From Mytilisepta virgata (lineage: Eukaryota; Mollusca; Bivalvia; Mytilida; Mytilidae): a stretch of DNA of 64,000 nucleotides. Shown here one piece after another: positions 21,901 through 34,170 of this stretch (positions within the stretch are counted from its first letter, which is position 1; each line of letters begins with the position of its first letter). The position numbers were made by a program, and so were the translations under genes. Where the stretch lies: positions 26,598,580 to 26,662,579 of the forward strand of contig CM051510.1 in NCBI GenBank assembly GCA_028015205.1, read 5' to 3'. Under the pieces are notes generated by a model, which worked only from the letters and a program-made list of their open reading frames with translations, searched no databases and was not told the origin of the DNA.

Positions 21901-24900
21901 AAAAATAAGGTCCCAAATAAAGAACAACACGTTTGTCAACTTGGTTTTTCTGTGTTAAATTCCAGCATTTTGCACATTCATTAACCAAGGATCCGTTTTA
22001 CACCATTTTCTGCAGTCTTGTTGTGATTCTGTTTTGTTTGCTTTGGTTGTAATTTTTTTTTATACAACAGTTAAAAGTTTTCCCCAATCGTCCGACATTC
22101 ACGATTCTATAACCCGGATATATGTACCATGCGCATCCCGTCAGTAAAAATTCACAATATTGATCCGGGGGTCGCTTGGTTAACGAAGTCAGAACGTACA
22201 ACCGTTTAAAATTTCTTCATTCATAAACATCTAAATTTATATACAATCGTAATGATTGAATCCCCCCCCCCGGAAAGAACCGTTTAAATAGCGTCAAAAG
22301 GTCAAGAAGTTCCAATATCCGTCAAGTTAACATTTTGTACTCGATCGTATCTGCTTGTAGACAACTTATTTTCTAAAACGAGATATCATCTGTTTAACGT
22401 TTATAGTTTTTACATTAATCCATTTAGTAACGCTATATGGATCAACCATTTGATTTCTAGTGGGGAGGGAATCTTAAGGGAGGTTATGAAGTCTTGGATC
22501 GTGCATTTTCTTTTTCGCAGCATCGATGAGGCTGAATTTTTCTATGGGTGGTTGGTACAGGTGCACCCAATTTTTCTTTCAAAATACACCACATAAAGGT
22601 TAGAATATTACCCCTAAGTTTGCCTCAATAAAATTACATCATGGGTTCAAATAATTTAACGGAACATAGCACTATTACCTCAAAAAGAAAAAAAAACAAC
22701 TATATATTTATAATGAAATTAAATTCCCATTTTTATTTCCTATATTGAATGTAATACAAGGTTTCATAAAGTGCTAATTTTTAAAACGTGTATTGTTACT
22801 GATCATGAATCAAAATGAACGGGTATGAAGTGCAATATTACGTTATTAGGTACATTTTTACATTCTGGACAGTATTCCCTTCCCACGGATGAAAATTCTC
22901 ATATTTTCAAGGAAATTCCTTTCTGTTTTGATGTTGATAAATTAATAGATAAACTGAACATATAAGGTATCAAGACTATTAAATAGAATTAAACTGAACC
23001 TTTAATATGTTTGGTATTTGAATTCTTTGCATTCTTCTAACTATTATTGTACTAGATATTTAAATTTTACTTTCTAATTTGCATTATTTTTTTTCCCTTT
23101 TTTATATAATGATTTAATTGTTTTTTTTATTTATTTATCTTTTTTTATATATTTTTTTGTAAATGAGTTCTATTATTTTACAGTTTAAAAATAAAACTGA
23201 TACTACATAAAATTTTGTGTCCAATTTCCTTCAGTCTCTAACCCTTCTTTTATTAGAGTTCAGCATAATCAAGCATAAATTGATACACTGCGCATACTGA
23301 TATTTGATAGTGTTAAAATCGTAACTGAAGGTAACAAAAAAAGGGACCAAACACTTCCTCTTCATCTGGAAAAGTACCCTTAATTGAACGAAATTCGGTG
23401 GAAAGGTTGAAATTTTTAGATCAGACAAGTATTTAAGTGGTACCTATGTTGCGTATGTTGAATTCTATGATAAGGCTTTTTTTCTCCTTACCCAATGATT
23501 ACATTATTGGTTAATGAAACTTTTGTTACGCATGGAACTTATAGACTCCGATAAGAAAATATTTGAAATTTACCAAATTGTGAAGCCCCTTCACGGTTGG
23601 GCCTTTGAGTCATGTTTGTTAACAGAACAGCACAAAAGTAAGACCAAAACTATTGGGGTCCTCATAAGTGATTCACGGGTCACGTAATTACCTATTAGAT
23701 CTTGGGGAAATTAACCAATCAGAAAGCCCCCTTTGGGCGTGACGGTCGTGTTTGTTAACAGAAGGGTACCAAAAAAAAATCATTAACTATTTAATTGTTC
23801 TTCAGAAGAAGAATGTTTAATACATTTCCCACGGATTCAATATTGACTAACTCCAATGCTCTTGTTCGCCATCTGTTTAATTTCCGATCGTCACAATTGC
23901 AATGATCATTCACGACAAGTTTCAAATCCACGGGTGAATTAGTTTCAGAGAAGAATATCTTGGAAAATTTACCTATCAAAAAATCACCTTTTGGGGGCCT
24001 GGCAGTCATGTGTGTTCGCAGAACAGCGCCATGGTAACAATATTATTCGGGTGCCAAGTTTATATCAATCTTTTTAATTGTTCTTCATATAGAAGAAGTT
24101 TGAAAACATTTCCCATATAATCCAATGTTTATTAAGTCCTACAATGGTGGCAATGTTTGGTTTCTGATCGGCAGCAAAGTAACAGCCCTCATTAAGGACC
24201 TTTGTAAATACATAAATTTAAGGTTTGGGTTCAATAGCCTAAGCAGTTCTTCAGGAATAACTTCAATATACAGAAAATCAGAGATGGATAAGGCTTTGGC
24301 AGTCAGGTTTCTTGACAAATCTGCACAAAATTAACAACATATGGAAAGTACCTTACAAAAAACACCTCTGAAGATCAAAATGCGAAAAGTGTACGATCGA
24401 CGGATCCCGAATGATGACATTAGTTCAAAATGGCTTTTGGCCAGGTCAGCTAAAACTGAAACGATTATACTGTCGGCTCTATTTTTCATGTATCACAGTC
24501 GGCTTTCAATTCTGGAAGTCCTTGACTGCTCGTAACAATCAAGAAAGACAACCTTTGACTTAAAAGGAGCCAATCAAATTTTCAAATATACCCCTCTATT
24601 ACGTGTATCTTATTCAACCATCCATTGTTATAGACTTTTATTGATAAAGGTTTTATAAAGTCTCCAAAATCAATGAAAATGGTAAATTACATTGGGACAA
24701 TCAAAACTCAATACAAGAAAATGCGTGATTCGTGGAGATAACAAAAAAACGAATAGAGAAAATGTGTCATTGTTCATGACAAAATGCGTGATAGTACAAA
24801 AAGTATAAATAAAGAATTTGAATAGTGTAATGGGTCATGACACAAAAAATCAAGTATGAAAATATGTAATGGGTGGAAATGCTAATTTTCGAGAAAAAAA

Positions 24901-25879
24901 TATATAAATATCATAATATTGATCATTTATGTTAACTATTTTGAATGCGAGATATTTTTTAGATTTTTTTCTACCTGTTTTCTATCACTGTTTACAAACA
25001 CGTAGTCACGATGACTCTTATTATGTAAACTTACAGGTAAAATTTATTTACCTGTTTACATCACAATTTTTCTTTTGTAAATACATAGAATGTTGTTATA
25101 ACTTTTTTCATACTGTTGTTCTTATTATTATTATCATTATTTTTTGTCATATAATTTTTTCAGCTTCATCAGACTGCAATTTGAATTTCAGATATCGGTC
25201 ATTTCAAAATACACTGTTATTGTAAATATTTCCTGCATAGAAATATATGACGACTCTTTTCACCAGAAAATGTATCATAAAATAATATCTGTATAATTCT
25301 CATGTATACTTACAGTAATTATTTAAGATGATCCATCTGGAAGTAAGTTTTTATAGAAATACGCATAAACAACCGACTGACGGGAATTTTTTTTCACTTC
25401 CTGGAAGACGATTAATTGGTAACGTCTTACATCTCAACGGGTAGCTGCACATAAAAAGATTTAATGACATTTAAATATTTTAGTATACTGAGCGACAAAG
25501 TTGTAGCGGTATCCACAATCGAATTTTTCTTTTTTGACACGCCTTTCAGAAAAGTAAAGAAAAAGCAAAAATCCTGAAATTTTCGAAGGAAAGCAATCAT
25601 TTGTAGTTCTTGCTGAGTTTTTACTGGTCCTATTGTAGCTTTGTGACCTCTGAAATTAACAGTCAATCAGCAAATATCTATGTTAACGTTGATAAATTTC
25701 GCTGCATGTCAGACATGTTGGAGCTCCATGAATAGGACAAATATACCTAAGGAGCAAACCAAAAAAAACCACAATCCATTAGACAAACAAACCCGGGAGG
25801 ACACACGAACAACCACAATCACAACAAATAAACACTGAAAACTCAAAAACAATGAACAACACGAACTCCTATAAAAACC

Positions 25880-26580
25880 AGGAATGAACCCAGGTGCTCC
25901 GGAAAGTATGCAATTCCTGCTCCATATACGGCACCCGTCGTAAAGTTCAACGAAGTCAATCCTGTGGTAGTCACAAATCGGTGGAGGTACATGTAATGTT
26001 ACGACAGAACAGGTCCTACATCATCTATATATTGGAACACTGTAACGGTCAATCAATTCGTGATGACGACCGTAAAATTTCCCAAGTGATGACATCAACT
26101 TATCCCTGATAAAACTCTGGCTAAGACGCTTTGTCGAAAGTCATGGTAACGCACGCATGTCCTTGAATATCGGATAAGCTGATAAACGTAGACGCCATAT
26201 GCAGGCGACGCTTATATATTGCTACTCAAGAAGGGAAAGTTAACAATATGAAAGTTGAAGTCATCATGTTTGTCACAAAGTTTTATCTTCAATTGTTCAA
26301 TTGTCTATTTCAAGAAACAAATCCAAATATGAAGCGGACTTCGATTTATCTGTAGTATCCTTAATTTCAAGCTCATTGGGGTAGATGAGATGTAGAAAGT
26401 CTTGGAATTTGTCGTTATTTAACGACAACACTTTATCTATATAACGAAAAGTAAAATAAAGGGTTGGGCTAGTTTCTTTTTGTTTTCACGTAGTAGCCCT
26501 TGAATAAAGTCCGCTTCATATCAGTACAGAAACAGATCGCCGAGGAGAGGATCTCAGTTGAAACTGGTTTAACTCCGCCG
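25880..26580 (-). pseudogene. Penelope-like reverse transcriptase, C-terminal relic
   Basis: Read in shifting frames on the minus strand: DLFLY, YEADFIQGLLRENKKKLAQP, then the catalytic block FRYIDKVLSLNN (the second Asp of YIDD replaced by Lys), then YPNELEIKDTT and DFNFHIVNFPF. This order matches the RT core and thumb of a GIY-YIG-bearing Penelope-like family common in bivalves. Several frameshifts and stops make it dead. The GIY-YIG end of the same family lies on the plus strand at 33256-34170, as a separate insertion. Confidence 0.7.
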
Positions 26581-26924
26581 CATTTTATGCGCCTGTCCCA
26601 AGCAGTGACAGAACGTGCCTCTTTCTAAATTGAGGCAAATATTTTCTTCATCTTCCAAAAGGCATGGACGGAGGAACTTGACTTAAAATCTAACAAGATC
26701 TTGAGATTGGTATAAACCCTAAGATACCTTAAGAAAGGTCATATCAAGACGTTTTTTTTTTAGTTAATTTTGTTCCAATTTTGTGGAAAATCAGCTGAAA
26801 AATTATCAATTAAAAGAATAAGTGTAATTTAATCAATGTCACGCTCTCATCACAAAAATAAATAACTGAATGTTAAAAGTGTTCTTGGGACTCAGAACAT
26901 TATCCCCTAAAATTTCGAAAGAAT

Positions 26925-27195
26925 AGAATAGAGAATGGAAACGCGGAATGTGTCAAAGAGACAACAACCCGACCAAAGATCAGAAAACAACTCAAGGCCA
27001 CCGATGGGTCTTCAACGCGGCGAAAAAATCCTGCATCCGGAGGCGAGCTTCAGTTGGTCCCTAAACTGTAATGCATACTAGTTCAGCGAAATGGACGGCA
27101 CACTGTACTCCGAAACATACAAATGAACCAAAATTAAAAAATACACAATACTAACAAAGGCTAGAGGTTCCTACTTGGGACAGGCGCAAAAATGA
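26925..27195 (-). mobile_element. Conserved tail segment of the Penelope-like family
   Basis: On the minus strand: 'gcgcctgtcccaagtaggaa', 'tagggaccaactgaagctcg' and 'ggttgttgtctctttgacac'. I recognise this as the abundant terminal segment of the bivalve retroelement whose RT lies next door. Here it sits upstream of the RT relic, as a pseudo-LTR-like arrangement or an independent fragment. Recognition is from memory, unverified. Confidence 0.55.
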
Positions 27196-27920
27196 GGCAG
27201 GATAAATATTTATTAACAAAGGACTACTAGCAGTTACTGACATGCCAGCTCCAGATCTCAACTAAACTGATCGAAAGATTGTTTTTTATTAGAAGCATTT
27301 ATATAGATTTCAGAAAATAACATTTGTCCATTGTTCATTCAGTTACCATTCACACTATGCAAAATGGAAGTATAGTTTATTCAGTAGATGCAGTCTGAGT
27401 AGATGGTAACTTGTAGGAAGTGGATAGGCTTCTTAATAGTCATTTAGTGAAAAATATTTCAATACATATGGTTGAAATATCTTAAATTATTTCATTTACT
27501 GTAAATTCGGAAATTATTGCGATGTTTTTATTATTGCGAAAAATGCGACAGGGCTGTAATCGCAATAATTTAAACTCGCATTTTGGAATTTTTTATATAA
27601 ATGAAGCGGGATTGTTCTCAATATTGCAAAAATTAAAATAGAATGTTGGTCTACAGTGACAAAATCGCAATAATAAATGCACTCAATAATTTCTCAATTT
27701 ACAGTATTTAATCGTGACCAAATGATATATTCGTATCAATTACCCAGGTCCTATCGGTAATCTATAAACTTCCACTTGTGAGAAGTGTTCATAAATTTCC
27801 ATGAAATCGAGGTGTTTGGGGGAATTTTACCATATTACATCTATCATTAAAATTTCTCCCTCGTGATCTTACACAGGTAAAGTCAAGCACAATTGTCTCA
27901 ATTCTAGTTTATGTTCTTAG

Positions 27921-28245
27921 GGGCGAGATCAAAAGTTCAATGTAGGATAGAAAACTTAATTCATATAAGTTTTTCACTGAACCCCCCCCCCCCCCCTTAA
28001 CTTAATTTGGGAAAAATTGATTGACCAATATTGGTATATGCTTTGAGAGTATACTTTTTGTATCATGGTCCTGTTTTTCCTCAACAATGTATGTTTGTTT
28101 TGTATATTGACTTGGACATCACTTGAATCCGTATTTTTCAATCCGAAAATCGATGTCGGATAACAAAACTTACAGTGATTTTTACCCCACCCCAAACTAT
28201 TTGAATTAAGTTTTTTATCCTACATTGAACTTTTGATCTCGTCCC
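27921..28245. mobile_element. 325-bp MITE with poly-C tract (copy 2)
   Basis: Ends GGGCGAGATCAAAAGTTCAA and its complement ending 'gatctcgtccc' at 28245, flanked by TTA-type duplications. Very similar to 11928-12256, including the C run at about 27981. Confidence 0.72.
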
Positions 28246-28470
28246 TTATATATCATTTGGTTAAGGAGTTCCAGTTGAAACGAACAGATGTAAATAACTA
28301 TGATAGGAAATGTCACAGGTTTAATATTTTCATTGTACCGTGAATTTATACATTTACAAAATTTTTATTTGAGGCAACTACTTGACTGCCTCAATGGAAG
28401 CTACTCCATTGCCAAGTGAGGATAGTATAGTCCTGAATGTCCTTGTCTCGATTACCTTTTTAGTTTAATT

Positions 28471-28660
28471 ATGTCTCCCCTTCTCGAAGGGAGACATATT
28501 GTTTTAGTGATTATTATGTCCCCGACCACGAAGTGTCGTCGGGGACATATTGTTTTTACTCCGTTTCTTATTATGTCTCCCAAACAAAGTTTTGGGAGAC
28601 ATATTGTTTTTGTCCGGTTTCTTATTATGTCTCCCAAACAAAGTTTTGGGAGACATATTG
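28471..28660. repeat. Array of four stem-loops (GGGAGACA type)
   Basis: Four hairpins at 28471-28497, 28516-28548, 28573-28602 and 28627-28656. Stems are TGTCTCCC/GGGAGACA in three and TGTCCCCGAC/GTCGGGGACA in one. The last two are identical 54-bp units ending 'tttttgtccggtttctta'. Both strands give short open frames by chance of the repeat. Confidence 0.8.
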
Positions 28661-28689
28661 TTTTTGTCCGGTTTCTTATTATTATTATT

Positions 28690-29278
28690 CTTCTTCTTCT
28701 TCTTCTTCTTCTTTCCTTTTTCTTTCCGTTCAATGTTGTCCGCGACGTTTCTCAAAGATGCAATGTCCAATCAATATGAAACTTTGGGAATATGTTAAGG
28801 GTGACCTGAAGTTTTGCAAACGACTTTTAAAATTTTCAAAATGGCCGCCGTTTCAAAGGTCATTATATAGGACATTGCAATAATTTGAATTTAGGGGGTT
28901 TCTGATAAGCTCTAGATAGTGGCAATGGGGGTTTGTTTGGGAGACATCTTGTGACTCGCTGGCGATCACAATCATACCTAGTTATTATTCTTCTTCTTCT
29001 TCTTCTTTCCTTTTTCTTTCCGTTCAATGTTGTCCGCGACGTTTCTCAAAGATGCAATGTCCAATCAATATGAAACTTTGGGAATATGTTAAGGGTGACC
29101 TGAAGTTTTGCAAACGACTTTTAAAATTTTCAAAATGGCCGCCGTTTCAAAGGTCAATATATAGGACATTGCAATAATTTGAATTTAGGGGGTTTCTGAT
29201 AAGCTCTAGATAGTGGCAATGGGGGTTTGTTTGGGAGACATCTTGTGACTCGCTGGCGATCACAATCATACCTAGTTT
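28690..29278. repeat. Tandem duplication of a 294-bp unit
   Basis: The unit beginning 'tttcctttttctttccgttc' at 28712 recurs at 29006, nearly identical over its length, each led by a (TTC)n tract and ending 'gggagacatcttgtgactcg'. The high identity suggests recent duplication or conversion. Confidence 0.85.
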
Positions 29279-29419
29279 TTCTTATTATTATACTTTTTTC
29301 TTTTTCTTCCGTCAACCTGATGCACGAACTTGTCCGGCTATCTCCTCGGAAATGGATGGACCGATCAATATGAAACTTGGAGGGGTGATAGGTCCCAAGG
29401 TCCTACAGTGTTTTTTGCG

Positions 29420-30130
29420 GTTTATAATTTCAAAATGGCCGCCATTTCCAAGATGGCCGCCAAAAATGGCGAAAAATGTAAACATTGTCCAATTTCAACG
29501 AAACTTGGTATACAGGGTATAACGGTGATGGCGACTGATGGCGCATTGTCGGAATTTCTGTAATGGCCGCCATTTTCAAGATGGCCGCCGAAAATCGCGA
29601 AAAATGTAAACATTGTCCAATTTCAATGAAACTTGGTATACAGGGTATAAGGGTGATGGCAACTGACGGCGCATTGTCGGAAGTTTTGTAATGGCCGCCA
29701 TTTTCAAGATGGCGGCCGAAAATGGCGAAAAATGTAAACATTGTCCGATTTCAACGAATCTTGGTATACAGGGTATATAGGTGATGGGGACTGACGGCGC
29801 ATTGTCGGAATTTTTGTAATGGCCGCCATTTTCAAGATGGCCCCCGAAAATGGTGAAAAATGTAAACATTGTCCGATTTCAATGAAACTTGGTATACAGG
29901 GTATAAGGGTGATGGCGACTGACGGCGCATTGTCGGAATTTTTGTAATGGCCGCCATTTTCAAGATGGCCGCCAAATGGTGAAAAATGTAAACATTGTCT
30001 GATTTCAACGAAACTTGGTATACAGGGTATATGGGTGATGGCGACTCACGGCGCATTTTCGGAATTTCCGTAATGGCCTCCATTTTTAAGATGGCTGCTG
30101 AAAATGGCAAAAAATATAAAGTCTGATTTT
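29420..30130. repeat. 128-bp tandem repeat, about 5.5 units
   Basis: AATGGCCGCCAT occurs at 29434, 29562, 29690, 29818 and 29946 (128 bp apart), with a degraded start at 30072 (126 bp). Each unit holds 'aagatggccgcc', 'aaatgtaaacattgtcc' and 'cttggtatacagggtata'. Long minus-strand frames through it are repeat-derived. Confidence 0.9.
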
Positions 30131-30251
30131 AACGAAACTTGGTATACAGTGTATATCGGTGATGGCGACTCTTCAACTTGTTGAAGAGAACAGGCATAAA
30201 ATGGGCACGGGAGGGGACATCTCACGTTTCGCGAAACGTAAATTTTAATTA

Positions 30252-30412
30252 TTCTTCTTCCTCTTCTAATCAAATTTTTTGTCCGGAACATAACTTTTTT
30301 GTTTCTTGAGCTAGCCTCATGATATTTGGAAGGTATATGCATCAGGTCATGGCGGAGTGCAGAGTACCACATTTGGGTCCCTGGGGGTCAGTCCCCACCC
30401 CCTAGCCTGTAA
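30252..30412. repeat. 160-bp direct repeat flanking the 135-bp satellite (left copy)
   Basis: Begins 'ttcttcttcctcttctaatc' and ends near 'cagtccccacccc'. Nearly identical to 31694-31850 on the far side of the satellite. Confidence 0.85.
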
Positions 30413-30420
30413 AATGTAGG

Positions 30421-31690
30421 CTAAAATAACAAAATACTTAATATTTTGAAAACCATTGTGATCCCCACCCTATAACCATATATATTATTACTCCTTATGA
30501 TAAGACAAATCATTTGGTACCATAGGGGGGTCTGAGGGGGGTCATGCCCCACCCCCTCAAACGATAAAATACTAAATATTCTGAAAACCATTGAGATCCC
30601 CACCCTATAACCATATATATTATTACTCCTTATGATAAGACGAATCATTTGGTACCATAGGGGGGTCTGAGGGGGGTCATGCCCCACCCCCTCAAATGAT
30701 AAAATACTAAATATTCTGAAAACCATTGAGATCCCCACCCTATAACCATATATATTATTACTCCTTATGATAAGACGAATCATTTGGTACCATAGGGGGG
30801 TCTGAGGGGGGGTCATGCCCCACCCCCTCAAATGATAAAATACTAAATATTCTGAAAACCATTGAGATCCCCACCCTATAACCATATATATTATTACTCC
30901 TTATGATAAGACGAATCATTTGGTACCATAGGGGGGTCTGAGGGGGGTCATGCCCCACCCCCTCAAATGATAAAATACTAAATATTCTGAAAACCATTGA
31001 GATCCCCACCCTATAACCATATATATTATTACTCCTTATGATAAGACGAATCATTTGGTACCATAGGGGGGTCTGAGGGGGGGTCATGCCCCACCCCTTC
31101 AAATGATAAAATACTAAATATTCTGAAAACCATTGAGATCCCCAACCAATAACCATATATATTATTACTCTTTATGATAAGACGAATCATTTGGTACCAT
31201 AGGGGGTCTGAGGGGGGTCATGCCCCACCCCCTCAAATGACAAAATACTTATTATTCTGAAAACCATTGAGATCCCCACCCTATAACCATATATATTATT
31301 ACTCCTTATGATAAGACGAATCATTTGGTACCATAGGGGGTCTGAGGGGGGGTCATGCCCCACCCCCTTAAATGACAAAATACTTATTATTCTGAAAACC
31401 ATTGAGATCCCCACCCTATAACCATATATATTATTACTCCTTATGATAAGACGAATCATTTGGTACCATAGGGGGTCTGAGGGGGGGTCATGCCCCACCC
31501 CCTTAAATGATAAAATACTTAATATTTTGAAAACCATTGTGATCCCCACCCTATAACCATATATATTATTACTCCTTATGATAAGACGAATCATTTGGTA
31601 CCATAGGGGGGTCTGAGGGGGGTCATGCCCCACCCCCTCAAATGATAAATTACTAAATATTCTGAAAACCATTGAGATCCCAACCCAATA
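30421..31690. repeat. 135-bp satellite, about 9.4 units
   Basis: 'ctataaccatatatattatt' recurs at 135-136 bp spacing (30471, 30606, 30741, 30877, 31012 and on). Units carry 'catttggtaccatagggggg' and 'catgccccaccccct'. Because 135 is 45 codons, minus-strand frames stay open across several units, giving a 45-residue repeating peptide; a gene is not supported. Confidence 0.92.
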
Positions 31691-31693
31691 GTG

Positions 31694-31850
31694 TTCTTCT
31701 TCCTCTTCTAATCAAATTTTTTGTCCGGAACATAACTTTTTTGTTTCTTGAGCTAGCCTCATGATATTTGGAAGGTATATGCATCAGGTCAAGGCGGAGT
31801 GCAGAGTACCACATTTGGGTCCCTGGGGGTCAGTCCCCACCCCTAGCCTA
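31694..31850. repeat. 160-bp direct repeat flanking the 135-bp satellite (right copy)
   Basis: Right partner of 30252-30412. It differs by a few bases ('caaggcgg' for 'catggcgg'). Confidence 0.85.
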
Positions 31851-32230
31851 CATTATCTTGGAAAGGGTTGAAATCCCCACCCTTAAACCATATATTTTAT
31901 TATTCATGATAACAAGACAAGTTGAATGCAGTATACATCTGAGCCCTGGGGGTCATCCCCTACCCCTCAAGACCAGAAACCTTAATTTATCTTAAAAATG
32001 GTTGAAATCCCTACCCCTAAACCATATATTGTACTACTCATGGTTACAAGACGAGTTGAATGCAATATGCATCTTAGCCCTGGGGGTCATCCTCACCCCC
32101 TCAAACTCAGAAACCTTATTTCATCTTAAAAATGGTTCAGATCCCTTCCCCAAAACTATATATTACCTTATTCATTCCTTGTTGAAGCACATATCTGTAG
32201 GTAACTACATGTATTATGTACCATAGCTCT
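31851..32230. repeat. Diverged older units of the same satellite
   Basis: 'gttgaaatccccaccc' at about 31868, 'gttgaaatccctacccc' at about 32000 and 'gttcagatcccttcccc' at about 32133 repeat about 133 bp apart with 'gccctgggggtcat', clearly related to but far more diverged than the array on the left. Confidence 0.7.
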
Positions 32231-32409
32231 TAATTTGCCACCTTGATGATCCCTAAAAAATGTTAAAAAAACTATGGGTATGGAAGGGGAGACATCAGTT
32301 TTAGCGTGCTAAAACAGTCCAGCATGCTGGACTCCTGTGACAACAGTACCTCTAGTTCAATTGAGGGTTTCTGAATTATACACTTGAAACTTGTTATTTG
32401 TTGATATTC

Positions 32410-32622
32410 TGACATGATGTTGTACTGTTGGATATAACTACTCATGAATTACTCCGGGTCATTCCTGGCTTGTTGCATAGTGACATGATGTTGTACTGTT
32501 GGATATAACTACTCATGAATTACTCTGGGTCATTCCTGTCTTGTTGCATAGTGACATGATGTTGTACTGTTGGATATAACTACTCATGAATTACTCCGGG
32601 TCATTCCTGTCTTGTTGCATGG
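32410..32622. repeat. 71-bp tandem repeat, three units
   Basis: TGACATGATGTTGTACTGTT starts at 32410, 32481 and 32552, each unit ending 'cttgttgcat'. Units are almost identical. Confidence 0.92.
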
Positions 32623-33255
32623 TGTGGTTTTCCACTATTGAAGACTATACTGTAGGCTGTGGATGTTTGTTTAGTTATAGACTATTGATTTTTTGCTTTC
32701 TTTGTAATTTCATCCCATATCCGTTTTTTCTCACAAAGTATGTATTTCTTAACTAGCTTCACCTGGTTTTGGTGTCGTTTATTCATGATAAATTACTCTA
32801 GTGTATTTCCTAACTATTCATGCAGTGTTCTTTATCCTTGTTAAATACATTTGTATAATGACAGTAAAACTTGAATTGAATTGACAATTAAATTGATATT
32901 TTCTATATACTTTTCCACACCAACACTGAGGACGGTTAGATTCCAAAATGTACATCGACAAGTTTCTGTCATGAGCTTGCTGTAACATCAACAGCGCTGC
33001 ACCTGGCTTTATATTATGTTCCAGTATTGGATGAGTTAGTTTCTCATGTAATACCGCGTCCTATGAATCCCCTGAATAAAGTTAGGTAATAGCGTTTTAA
33101 TTGTTGTTCTTCATCTTATATTCAAAGTGAGGACTATAAGACTTTTTAGGTCAACAGGTCTTTTCACATCTTCTCTTAAACTACTGGAGCTATTTTGATT
33201 ACATAGCCATTAGATGGTGTCCTTTCAAAATTGTGTTCAGCAGCCTTATTCATAA

Positions 33256-34170
33256 AAATCCTTAGACCTGAAAACAATATGTGAACTGGTTTATGTCGAG
33301 GAAACAAAAGGAAGATTTAACAAACGCATGAATGGCCATTTTTCTGATGTCTACCAGAACTTCAACCAACCTGGACATTCTATTCTTTCAATGAAAGTCC
33401 GGATTATTGAGAAAATTTACCATCCTACCAATAATCCTAATTTAAGTACACACTTACGTAGACAAAAAGAGGAATACTGGATTCGCATCTTGGGGACTGC
33501 AATACCATATGGGTGCAATGACAAAATCGATAGTGTAGGTATTCTATAAAGTCCTAGATGTAGTGATGTGAATGTGATGAAGCTATTTCCTAATCATCAA
33601 CGACGTATACGGAGTCATGGCAATAGACATTATACAAAACCTCAATGTCATGATTTTTCTATGAAAGACCTTCTCCCTTTCATACAACAACCATTAGGTC
33701 TTCATCACATTCGCATTAAATTATATTCTTTACCACTCCGAAAACTACACACTTTATATTAAACCTGCTTAGACAGTAGAACTACTGATTCACCTGAATA
33801 CAAACTGACCTCTGTTGTGTTGGATATTGGACGTCTCCGGCTTTTCAAACCAGTTGGTACACATGAAATTGAATAAGACAACCGTTCTTTTCTTCCACTC
33901 TTTTTTGCCAACAGATTTTGGCAATTCCTTCATCACAAATAGATCAGATTAAAAGTTCCGCCTTACTTCAAAGATCAGTCCGTTCCCATTATTTCTTATA
34001 CCTATACTACACCCATTGTACCAAAAATCTTCAATCACAAAGGTGTATTACAGGACTTCAAAATCCACGATCTCAAAGCTAAGCCAGCTGATTGTTCATG
34101 TAGCAGTTCTCCATGCAAATATAGTCCTGTTGGCCAAAAAAGTGACAAAATATCACCCTTCGGTGAGACA
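33256..34170 (+). pseudogene. Penelope-like element, GIY-YIG N-terminal relic
   Basis: Frame at 33271-33549 reads ICELVYVEETKGRFNKRMNG and HFSDV, a GIY-YIG nuclease start with the second Gly changed to Glu. It continues after breaks with LLPFIQQPLGLHHIRIKLYS (33568-33762) and a Cys-rich CSCSSSPCKYSPVGQ motif near 34097-34141. GIY-YIG upstream of the Cys motif and before any RT fits Penelope-like elements with N-terminal GIY-YIG. Stops and frameshifts make it inactive. The RT part is missing here. Confidence 0.65.

Larger units (their letters stand above)
14115..25880. other. Intergenic or 5'-intronic region, no coding gene supported
   Basis: Apart from the repeats listed separately, this holds AT-rich sequence with short chance frames. 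Notable small items: a TAGG tetranucleotide tract at about 20370-20395, a GTTTT-rich tract at about 21640-21690, a hairpin-family fragment at 20900-21150, and degenerate repeated blocks at about 23580-24010 ('aagccccctttgggcgtgac', 'gtttgttaacagaa'). Confidence 0.4.

Noticed and set aside
28452..28883. Lys- and Arg-rich ORFs on both strands
   Set aside because: Produced by the TTC microsatellite and the stem-loop array.
29422..31672. Long minus-strand ORFs with repeated peptides
   Set aside because: They are translations of the 128-bp and 135-bp tandem repeats.
32410..32622. CRISPR-like array
   Set aside because: Three contiguous 71-bp copies with no spacers in eukaryotic DNA: a simple tandem repeat.
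33568..33762. Independent small gene
   Set aside because: It continues the Penelope-like relic in another frame, not a separate gene.
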